This document shows, in pieces, positions 1 to 10,500 of a stretch of 64,000 bases of DNA; the first letter of the stretch is position 1, and every line of letters starts with the position of its first letter. A model generated the notes under the pieces. It saw nothing but the letters and a program-made list of their open reading frames with translations, ran no database searches and was not told the origin of the DNA. A program made the translations under genes and the position numbers. This DNA comes from Crotalaria pallida (lineage: Eukaryota > Streptophyta > Magnoliopsida > Fabales > Fabaceae), in assembly GCA_037953625.1 (NCBI GenBank), contig CM075652.1:11924501-11988500 (forward strand), given 5' to 3'.

Positions 1-600
1 TCCGATTTAAACAAGGCGGAAACAAATATTAATATATTCCGTTTACAAAGAGGCGAAATTATTTCGCTTAGTTAAAGGCGAAAGTCACTTTTTAGTTTAT
101 TTTAACTATTTCCGCCTTCAAATAGTCGGAAAGTGCCCAGATGTTTAGCGTATGGTGTTTCTGTCCAACTAAGAACTACCGAAAAAAAGTATTTAATAAT
201 TAATAATAACTAAGGCACATACTTAGACCTGTCTAGATTCAAGTACTTTTTTTGTTGGGTTTCATTGTGGTTATATGTGGCAGACCATCTTGGTCCACGT
301 GAAAGCATAAACATGGTGGCTACATTTAATAATAACTAAGTCACATACTTAGAACTGTCTAGATTCAAGTACTTTTTTTTGTTGGGTTTCATTGTGGCTA
401 CTTAGAACTGTCTGTACCAATTACCGACTCTGAGTGGTCGACATTTTTCCGACTCTAATTAGTCGGAAGTTATGAAATTTGTCGGAAGATATTACGGCTT
501 GTATAAGTCGGAAATTGAAATCGTTTGCTTACGCCTTGTTAAAATCGGAAAGTCACTTCCGCCTTGTTTCAGTCGATAAATTAAGGGCAAGTTCGTCCAT
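1..600. repeat. CACTA-like transposon subterminal region (partial)
   Basis: The stretch carries repeated short units in both orientations built on TTCCG(A/C)CT...AGTCGGAA, for example near 110-134, 446-470, 474-490 and 555-575. Clusters of short subterminal motifs like this are typical of the ends of CACTA (En/Spm) DNA transposons. No terminal CACTA sequence or transposase is visible, and the element would continue left of the window. It could also be another DNA transposon family; confidence is low. Confidence 0.35.
201..397 (+). repeat. Direct duplication of a 70-bp segment
   Basis: The segment at 201-270 recurs at 327-397 with a few substitutions and one extra T, at a spacing of 126 bp. 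It lies inside the CACTA-like repeat region and has no coding content. Confidence 0.7.
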
Positions 601-1173
601 AAAAAAAACAAATGGGGGCCAATGAGCAGAAGATGGGGTTCAAAAAGAAAAAGTCATTGATTTAATGGTTCACTTCAGTGAATTATTAATTAAATCGCTA
701 AACCAATTAACAGTTTTTTAGTTAGGTAAGTCCAGAAACTCTCCTTAGCCCAGGTCGAGGGAGTCAGAAGGACCTGATCCAAATACTTAGCATATTCTTC
801 CTAAGGACAGTTTTCACTATAATTAGTCACTCTTGGAATTTGTCTTTGTTCTTTTCAAAACTATTGAGAATTTCATACATGCACAAAAGTCATTGGTTCA
901 TTTAGCCCATTTTTAACCAAATTAATTGAACCCAATAATTTGTCATTGGCTAGCCATTTTGAGTCGAATGGGTATAATCCATTTTTTTATAGCTCTTCAA
1001 AGGCCTTAATGTGAACAACTTTTAGATGAGGGGGGTTTTGGAAATAAAAAGGAAAAGTGGTTACAAAGTTTCAAGTTCAAAAGTGAAGGCACAATCAGAA
1101 TAAAATAAAAAAGAAATTGTGCCATGTTCTTAAGTGTGAAGGTGAATGGTACATATTGTTGATCATTGTATTT
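601..1173. other. AT-rich spacer, nothing recognised
   Basis: No open frame with codon character, no RNA gene and no terminal repeat was recognised here. The sequence is AT-rich intergenic DNA between the CACTA-like region and the LTR remnant. Confidence 0.5.
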
Positions 1174-2438
1174 TGTTAGAATTTATTTTCATATATTTCA
1201 TTGATTTTATTCCCTCTTTATCTTTATGTTAGTTTCGTTGCTTTTTCGTGTTTAATTTTGCTTAATAAACTAAATAACCTAATGGATACTTTGGCATATT
1301 TTTAGGTGTTTTTGAGCAAGAATTGAAGTATGAATGAGGTGGAGACATTCTAGGATGAAAGGAGCCATAAAAATGTGCGAAAAAGGCAAAAAACGGAGGT
1401 TTGGGGGTCAGTCGGGGCGCCTGGGCGCACAGAACCCACGCCCAGGCGCAAAAAGCAGCAGACACAGCAAACAATCACGCCCAGATACAGCTCAGGGCGC
1501 TCAAGTGTATGCCAGTAAAACCCAAGAGCGCTCAGGCAGCCTGGGCACGCACCAGCTCTAGATCAGATTTTTCTGCGATTTTTCATGACTTTTGGGTTTC
1601 CCAAGGCATATAAACCCATCTTTCATCATTCTTACTCATAGAACTTGAAGGGGAGAAATGGAGAACTGAGAGAAAGCTTCGGAGAACTCCAAGAACGCAA
1701 TTGATTCTCGAAGGAAGGGATTTTGGAGGGACAATCGGTTTGTGGCAAAACTTCGTGGCACATTTGGGGTTACTCTTTCTCTCTTGCGTTTATTTGTTTA
1801 TGATGTATAGCTAAATCTCCAATAGGGATGTGATGGATTTGGATTATGTATAGTTGATTTACAATATTTAGTTACGAATGGATGCTTATTTTTACTAATT
1901 GTTTGATTATGCAATTATTATTACTTATAGAATTGGCCTCTCTGTGATTTGGGATGTGATTTGGGACTCAATTCTCCAATTGGGAAATTGAGGATTGAAT
2001 TGACAATACAATCAAACATTATAATTTTTTAATTCTTTGAGAAATCATGTAACATTGTGATTCTAGTATTTTTAACTCAATGATTATTAGTTTAAGACTC
2101 GCTTAAGGGATTAAGGGGTATAAACTAATAATACAAAGTAAGTGCCAGAAGAACGAGTTCATACTACCTCTAGAATCGTTGTTAGCAGAATAGGAATGAT
2201 ATGCGTAACCAATGTAAATCACTGTTATATCCAATGAAATCACGTTCCTAAAACCTTTACCCACACAACAACCGTTTTCATTTTATTCTTTCCTTCAACC
2301 ATCAACCTTTTTAATCCAATTTCATTAGTTTAACCACATTAAAGTGATATTTGTTCAAACACTAATCCCTGTGGGTTCGACACTCTACTTATCCCTTTAT
2401 TACTTGTACGATCCGGTATACTTGTCGATGATCCAACA
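1174..2438 (+). mobile_element. Decayed solo LTR, Gypsy (Athila/Tat-like)
   Basis: The segment starts TGTTAGAATTT and ends near CGATGATCCAACA, giving TG...CA ends. Its last 100 bp contain the GTGGGTTCGACACTC and ACTTGTACGATCCGGTATACTTG-type wording seen at the ends of legume Athila/Tat LTRs. A GC-rich block at 1,415-1,560 has repeated CGCCTGGGCGC / CGCTCAGGC words, and a TATA-like CATATAAACCC lies at about 1,607. No primer-binding site, coding region or convincing target-site duplication was found. It is therefore read as an old solo LTR or fragment with approximate limits. Confidence 0.5.
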
Positions 2439-3730
2439 AAATGCTGGACCATGTGAAAGTGGATGCATGAACTTGCCTGCTTGAGAAAGAGGTCTTCTAG
2501 GAAAATATTTTCCTTTGGAAACCTTAAAAAGCAAAGAGTGTTCATTCGTATGTAATCTCTACCACTGTTTTGCCAACAATGCTTTACTTAATGAATAAAA
2601 TTTCCTGAGACCAATGCCACCTTACCGCTTTGGAGAGGCAATTTTATCAAAACTAAATTCCTCCTATCCAGGTCACCACTCCAATATAACTTTGCCATCA
2701 TTCATTCGATTTGAGCACAAAGCGCCTGAGCGAAAGAAAAACAATTCATAACACAAGTTGGAATGGACTGTTCGATGGATTTGATGAGGACTTCCTTGCC
2801 AGTTTTGGATAAAGATTTTTCCTTCAAACCTTTTAACTTTTTCCATACTTGCTCTTTAACAAAGTCAAAAATGTGATTATTGAATATGCCAACAAGAATA
2901 GGGAGGCCCAAATATCTAATATGCTATTCCACGACCTTTACCTTCAAAATATTCACTATGTCATCTATTCTGTTAGAAAAAACTTCTTGGTTGAAGGAGA
3001 GCTCGGACTTGTCATAATTGATACGCTGACAAGAAGCATTTTCGAATGTAGAAAGAATATCCTTTAAACAAATTGCTTCGCCATTGGTTGCTCTAGCAAA
3101 AAGGAAACTATCATCCGTAAAGAAAATAAAAGTGAAATAGCAGGAGCATTATGAGATACTTTCAAACCATGAACAACATTCGTTCACATATTGTTCAAAA
3201 TGAGAACAAGCAACAGTTCATGCAAAGAATAAAAAATACACGGATTGCTTCGTCATTGGTTGCTCTAGCAAAAAGGAAACTATCATCTGCAAAGAAAATA
3301 AAAGTGAAATAACAGGAGCATTATGAGATACGTTCAAACCATGAACAACATTCGTTCACATATTGTTCAAAATGAGAACAAGCAACAGTTCATGCAAAGA
3401 ATAAAAAGATACACGGAAAGGTGCACCCTTTACTATGGCCTTTGCTTGCAACAAAATTGTCATATGGCCTACCATTCAAAAGAATACTTTGTAGAAGAGA
3501 CACATTTCAAGATTACAGAGACCCATTTCAAAGAAAAACCCAAACTTCCTAGTGTGCTTTCCAAAAGAGGCCACTCCACCCTTATCATACGCCTTTGATA
3601 TATCCAACCTAATAGCCATGTAACCTTTCTTGCCTTTATCTTTCTTTTTCAAGTAATGAAAAAACTCAAAAGCCACAAGTGCATCATTAGTGATAAGATG
3701 GCCAGGAACAAAAACACTCTTCCTGTAGAC
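2439..3730 (-). pseudogene. LINE (non-LTR) reverse transcriptase remnant
   Basis: Minus-strand reading frames in several phases match plant L1-type LINE reverse transcriptase. At 3,560-3,676 a segment reads like the palm motif (YMAIRLDISKAYD). At 3,283-3,294 there is the catalytic FADD box followed by SFLFARAT. At 2,702-2,911 there is the downstream GLPI...VWKKLKGLKEKSLS...GKEVLIK...IPTCVMNCF block. The order palm, FADD, connection is correct on the minus strand, but frames change and stops intervene, so this is a dead copy. A 172-bp tandem duplication covers the FADD region. Limits are approximate; neither the 5' ORF1 nor the 3' tail of this copy was identified. Confidence 0.7.
3072..3415. 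repeat. 172-bp tandem duplication within the LINE remnant
   Basis: Positions 3,072-3,243 and 3,244-3,415 are two adjacent copies of the same segment with a handful of differences. The unit includes the reverse transcriptase FADD box; copy one reads FTDD, copy two FADD. Confidence 0.85.
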
Positions 3731-3873
3731 AATAAAACCTTGTCATATAGTATACAAAATTACCAATTTTTGTCATATACTACCTAAAAACCATGCCTAT
3801 ACAAAATATCAAAGTGTCAAATACTCCAAAAAAATATGACTATATGACGATCAATGCCTATACAAAATATGGT

Positions 3874-4150
3874 CATTATCACTATCCATATTCACATCTT
3901 CTACACCCTTTGGTGGTGATAACATTGTGAGAAATATAAAAAACTAATCGAAATGTGTTATCAACTGATAACGATATCTGGTCTACAGAAGTCCTTGCAA
4001 TCCTATAAAGAGCATTATCACTGTATTCACATGTTCTACACCCTTTGGTGGTGGCAACATTGTAAGAAATATAAAAAACTAATCAAAATGTGATATCAAC
4101 CGATAACACCATCTTGTCTACAGAAGTCCTCGCAGTCCTATAAAGAGAGG
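3874..4150. repeat. About 139-bp tandem duplication
   Basis: Positions 3,874-4,012 and 4,013-4,150 are diverged adjacent copies (shared words TTCTACACCCTTTGGTGGTG and CTACAGAAGTCCT). It is non-coding DNA beyond the 3' end of the ClpB gene. Confidence 0.75.
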
Positions 4151-4556
4151 GTGATGGTGAATTTGAGGAGCATCAAGTTTGCTATCAAATATGAAATAAA
4201 TAAGTTTGATTGCCTCAACAACATATAGTCTTGTAGGCTTGGAGTTTTGTAATCAGTTTGCATATAAAAATTTGAAATAGTCATAAAAACAAGTTATTTC
4301 CAGATATTAAAAAGCAACATACTTTGTACAACATGATTTATAAAGCATGAGATTCTTTTTTTTTTCCTTTTCTTTTTTTATAAGCAAGCAAACCTGGATG
4401 CTTGTAATTTTTGTATTAGCCAATAAAATTATACAAGAACTATAAATTATAAATTATATGCGAGTTATCAGAGTTCCATTGGAAAAAGTAATTATGTATA
4501 CGGTATACTACATAAACCCTATAATGTCGTGTGGAGAAATAAGCAGTACAAGGCAT
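4151..4556. other. 3' flank and presumed 3' UTR of the ClpB gene
   Basis: AT-rich sequence immediately downstream, on the minus strand, of the ClpB stop codon. It includes an oligo-T/C tract at about 4,346-4,380. No further coding signal was seen. The 3' UTR of the ClpB transcript must lie here, but its polyadenylation site cannot be placed from sequence alone. Confidence 0.4.
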
Positions 4557-7500
4557 TCACAAAATTTGTGGAAAGCTTTCCCTGCTGGCAGTTGAGTCCG
4601 TGTTAAGTATCCTAAATACTAGCTTTTGCTGGGGGAGTTGACCATTGGCAAATGCTGTAACTTCAGTGTCTATCAAAATTGTGTCCTCGTCCTTAAACTC
4701 TCCTCTGAGAATACCTTTGGCAAGTTCATTTTCCACATTTTGCTGAATCACTCGCTTGACTGGCCTAGCACCATAGTTGGGATCATATCCCAAATTTCCA
4801 AGAAGTTTGATAGCAGCTTCTGTTACTTGAATTTTCATCTTGCGATATGCGATTCTCGTTTGTACGCGCTCCAACTGTAATAAAATAAAACTTGTTTGGG
4901 ATATAAATTGTGAAATACCATGCAACACTTGCGAGAAGATTGGATGAAGTTGAGTGGTTTCTTAATTAGTAACTTCACAAAACATAGCAACAAATGACAC
5001 AATAAGATATGCGATAGCTAAAATGTACTCGATAGTTGTTCAACATATGTTAGAACTTATCCAAATGAGAGAAAATTGCACATATTTCCTTAATGTTTGA
5101 CTTAATTGAATCATAGTATCATCTTGTTTTAAAATATGTGGGGTAAATACAATAACCACCTTCAATGGGACCTACAAATAACAAGTGCACGGCAACTTGG
5201 CTGTCTCATGCTTCACTATTTTTTGTTTCAATGGGACCTACAAATAACAAGTGCACGGCAACTTGGCTGTCTCATGCTTCACTATTTTTTGTAGGCAAAC
5301 AACTATCACAGGAGCGCACTTGTGTAATGATTGGGTTGACATGTTATTATGATTTATGACAGGTGGTGTATAAATGGTTCGGCATCCTGCCTAATGATGC
5401 CTTCATGCATTTTAAACAACTAAATAATCTAGGTTGAGCAAGTGCATAATGCCAGGATGAGATATGAGATAAGACAACATGTAATATGTTCTTTGTAGTA
5501 TTAATGATTTATGACAGGTGGTGTATAAATGGTTCGGCATCCTGCCTAGTTATGGCTTCATGCATTTTAAACAACATTTGTTTTTAATTATTAGGTATAA
5601 CAATTTTGATCATTAAATTGGCTGAGAAGGATATGGTTAATTTGGGAGTGAAGAAATAAAAAGATTTTTGAGAAAGAGGATATTCCTTTATGTGATATGA
5701 TGGATAAAATTCAAATCAGGTCTTGCCTTTGGATAAAAGGAAAATTAATAAGGGTTTTATGTCTTTATTTAAATGGATTTAAAATCCATATCAGTGCCTA
5801 CTCTCGTATGGTGCGTAATTCTTTTCTTCGTGGCAGGATGGGTTTTGATAGTATTAAGATCATTTTTTCTTTTAGATTGTTTTGAGTATGTACACGGGGT
5901 CTTAGTCATGTTTTTTTGGTTGTTATTTACTTCATGTAGGTGGCATGTATTTGGTAGGGTGGTGGCTGTTTGTGTTATCTTTTTTGGTTTTCTTTTGTAT
6001 TGACTGTGGATTCTATTTTTTTTTCTTCTAGAAGTATACCTTATACTTCTAGTGGTTAATAAATTTTTGGCTTATAAAAAAAAAATTAAACTAAATATCA
6101 TACTAGCGTATTAAAAGTGCAAATCGACCCATCCATCCTAAATTCATAAACTACTGTCCTTTTAACCAGAATTCTGGATGATTTTCTTCATCAATATTCA
6201 ATAAATGGACAAAAGCGATTTTTCCAAAATAAAAACACTTGGGAGAACTCTTATCAAGAATGTATTTAAGGAGTCAGGAATGATTACCTGTAACCTGACA
6301 ATGCTACTTATTTGGTCACGGTCTAGTGGCTGGAAAACAATATACTCATCAACTCTGTTCATGAACTCGGGACGAAAGATGGATCTTGCAGCATCCATTA
6401 CCCTATGCTTTATGGTTTCATAAGCTAATTCTTTGGGCACAGTGTCATCATCTGTGTTGAGAATGTACTGTGATCCAACATTTGAAGTCATGATGATAAC
6501 AGTGTTGGTAAAACTTACTGTACGTCCCTGTGAATCAGTTACTCTTCCATCATCAAGAATTTGAAGGAATACATTGAAAACATCGGAGTGTGCTTTCTCA
6601 ATCTCATCAAACAAAATAACAGCATATGGTCTGCGGCGAACAGTCTCTGTTAGTTGCCCTCCCTCTTCGTAACCAACATATCCAGGTGGAGCCCCAATCA
6701 ATCTCGAGACCGTATGCTTTTCCATGTACTCGCTCATATCAATTCGTACAAGTGCTTCTTCTGTATTGAACAAGTAGGAAGCAAGGGCCTTAGCTAGCTC
6801 CGTCTTTCCCACACCTGTTGGTCCCATAAACATGAAGCTAGCAATAGGGCGATGAGGATCAGAAAGACCGGCTCTTGAACGTTGGATAGCCTCAGCTACA
6901 GCCTTGACAGCAGGATCTTGACCTATAACACGCCTATGGAGCTCATCCTCTAAATGCAACAGCTTCTCTCTCTCAGATTCTTGAAGTTTTGAGATGGGAA
7001 TACCAGTCCACTTGCTTACGATTTCAGCAATGTCAGTTCCAGTAACTTCCTCTCTCAGCATAGATTTCCCAGAGTTCATATATTCATGTAACTCTTTTTC
7101 TGCACTTTCAAGTTGTCGCTGCAAGGAATTTAGACTACCATACTTTAATTCAGCAGCACGATTAAGATCATACTCCCGCTCAGCCTGTTGGATCTCTAGA
7201 TTCACCCTATCTATCTGCATATATAAATAAAATGATCAGCATCACATTTTGATCTTTCGCTTACTATAAAATAATTTTTTATATAAATAAATTTCTAATG
7301 ATGATGCGAATGATTGCTAAATCAATCTGTACACTTGCTCTAGTTCAATGTAATGAAAACACAACAAAAGGCTATGTTCAGACTATTGATCCTATACAAA
7401 GTTCACTTATTTAAAGGGATGAGCACCTTTACAAAAACTTAAAAAAATCTCTTAACGCACCTCTTCTTTGATTGATTGAAGACGAGTCATTACAGACTTT

Positions 7501-10500
7501 TCATGCTCCCATTGCTCAGTTAGTTCATCCTGTTTCTCTTTTAAGAGGGAGAGCTCTGTTTCAAGACGATTTAACCTATCTTTAGAAGCCTTGTCTGTAT
7601 CATTCATGAGAGAGAGTCTCTCCATCTCTAGTTTCAAAACTGATCGGTTAATCTCATCAAGTGCAGTAGGTTTAGAAGTAATTTCCATTTTCAGTTTCGC
7701 AGCTGCTTCATCTACCAGATCGATAGCTGTAAGTTGGAAAAAGCTAGTAATTAGTGCAGTACGAGCATCATTTGAAAATGAGTAAAAAATATAGTTTATA
7801 ATTTTAACAAAGTAAACCATAAAAAAAAAAAAAAAAAAAACAAAGCGAGCTGTATATTGATCATTCAAAGTTCAAACGCAATCCTTTGAAAGTGAGTTTG
7901 ATTCTTGTCACATGCATGTCCCTAACAGCAGGAAAGGGGAAAGTGCTACAGCTTTAAAGATCTATACAAAACAATTTCAATTATATTCCCTTAGCATTGG
8001 CATTTACATGGATTTAGGAGGAATTGTGACTAAATTCTGCTTTAACACAGTATTATTAGAAAGAGAAGAGGGAGAAATGGTAGACCATGACACAATTGTG
8101 TCAGGTCACTATCCATGCATATACACAGGTAAAGGGTACAATTACAGGATACATAAAATAGTAGAGTTCCCTAAAGCATTTTACACCTTGACCATATGTT
8201 ATTATCATTCTTAACAATATGTAAATTAATAAGCTTCCATAAATGCTGAATCAAACTCCCATATCTTCTTTCTGCATGCTTAAATCAGTGAGAAAATGGA
8301 CTAGTCCAGAATCTAAACATCATAGCACTACAATAGTTATTATTTACTAGAGTAAACGTGAATGCTACTGAAATTACCCAATTCTACTGCAGAGTATTCA
8401 CCCTACAAAGAGTTTGTAACCAGTAATTACTACCTTTGTCAGGCAAAAATCTCCCACTAATGTATCTATCAGAGAGAATGGCAGCTTCCACAAGTGCACT
8501 GTCAGAAATGCGCACTCCATGATGCAGCTCATATCTTTCTCGCAGTCCCCTTAGTATTGAAATGGTATCTTCAACTGTAGGTTGGTCAACATAAACTTGT
8601 TGGAAACGACGCTCAAGTGCAGGATCCTTCTCAATATACTTTCGATACTCATCTAGTGTCGTTGCACCAATACATCGCAGCTCCCCACGACCAAGCATAG
8701 GTTTTAAGAGATTACCAGCATCCATGGCACCATTTGTAGCACCTAGCATATGATTTTTTACAGTTGCATTCAAATTCAACATATACATGTTAATTTCAAA
8801 TCACCAGCGTGAGCATCAGCTACAAATGGATGTAGTATTTTAAGAAAAATATATGAATTGAAAATTTGAAATGTATCATCGTTGATGATATGAATATCCA
8901 TTGATCTTAACAATTACCTGCCCCAACAACTGTATGGATCTCATCAATGAAAAGGATAGTCTGACCATCAGATTCTGTTACTTCTTTCAGAACAGCTTTC
9001 AGCCGATCCTCAAATTCTCCCCGATACTTTGCTCCAGCAATAAGTGCACCCATATCAAGGGATATAAGCTGAATAGAGACAAGTGTATTAGATCAATTTT
9101 ACAACTCCTAGCAGCACACAATTTTGAAATTGAAAATAAGATAAATATTGCATTTATATGAAACAAACCGAAGTAATTAAGACTAGGACTTGTAGAGGGC
9201 AAGATAGAGATCCATATAGTGAAATAGTGAATATAAGAAAACGTCTTAAAATGCTAGTTGTTATCCCATGGTCATTGTTGGTTCTCTTTCTTCCATTTTC
9301 AGCTTCATCAACAATACTACAATATCTGAATATCTGGATAACACATGTACCTTACGATTCATTAAAGCTTGAGGAACATCTCCTTGAACAATTCTCTGAG
9401 CAAGTCTGTTTCAAAGACCGAATTAAGTCAATATGCATGACATATCAATGAAAACTAACAACAGCATCCAAATAAGGTCTGAAAGTATTTAACCTACTCT
9501 TCTTCCAACAAAATCATGAGAAATACTTTCTGTGGCTCAACAAAAATATCCCAATGGAATCAACGTCAATACCAAGTACCTAGCATAATTTCAAATTGAG
9601 ATCCTCTTCACTTCATGTGGCCTCGATACTGCAGTTGTGGACCAAGGTAGTGTCTGCAACCACATCGCCCCACAAATTGCAGGTTGATCTCACAATAAAA
9701 TTGCAACATCACCACAACGGCCACAGATAGCAGCTTTTGTTTAAAAATGAAAAATTCATAGTTGAAAAGTAGAAAAATTTCACAGCCACATCGGGCAGAA
9801 CCGACATTGCAGTAACAGCAACCGCAATTTCGTATCATGGTACTGAGATATTTGAAACGGGTGCCATTCTTGTATTTATCAAGCAGGTTACACATGAAAT
9901 TGAGGTAACAAATAATGCTCGAGTAATAATACGCGGGCAACAGTCAGGAGGAAGACCTGAGCACTTACCCTTCAGAAACTGCAGTCTTTCCAACTCCAGG
10001 CTCACCAATTAGCACAGGATTGTTCTTTGTTCTCCTGGAGAGAATCTGAATGCACCTGCGTATTTCATCGTCTCTTCCTATGACTGGGTCAAGCTTTCCC
10101 GCTTTAGCCATCGCTGTCAAATCTTTCCCATATTTTTCCAATGCTTCATACTTCCCTTCAGGATCTATAATTACAAATGTAAGCTTAAGCACCTACAAGA
10201 CGTTTAGAATGAAAAATGTAATGTACAGCTCCTAACATCACATAGAAATGTTAGGCACAACATGAATCCATGCGTCACAACACCATCCGAAGATACTCGA
10301 GTTTTCAACAGGGGATAGTTAACAACTCTAACTCCCCTTCCCAAAAATAAAAGAGGGTATCAACTAACAAGAGGGACAATAAAAATAAAAGACAACACAG
10401 GCAGCTGTATATTATAATATAAAAAACTGATAAATAGTAAATTACCTTGGTCAATAACTGATTGGCGTCCCCTAATGGACTCAATGGCAGATTTTAGAGC

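Noticed and set aside
5165..5359. 64-codon frame with an internal amino-acid repeat
   Set aside because: Created by a 66-bp tandem duplication inside a ClpB intron, antisense to the gene.
9158..9451. 97-codon plus-strand frame
   Set aside because: Antisense to ClpB intron 5 and exon 5, with no recognisable motif.
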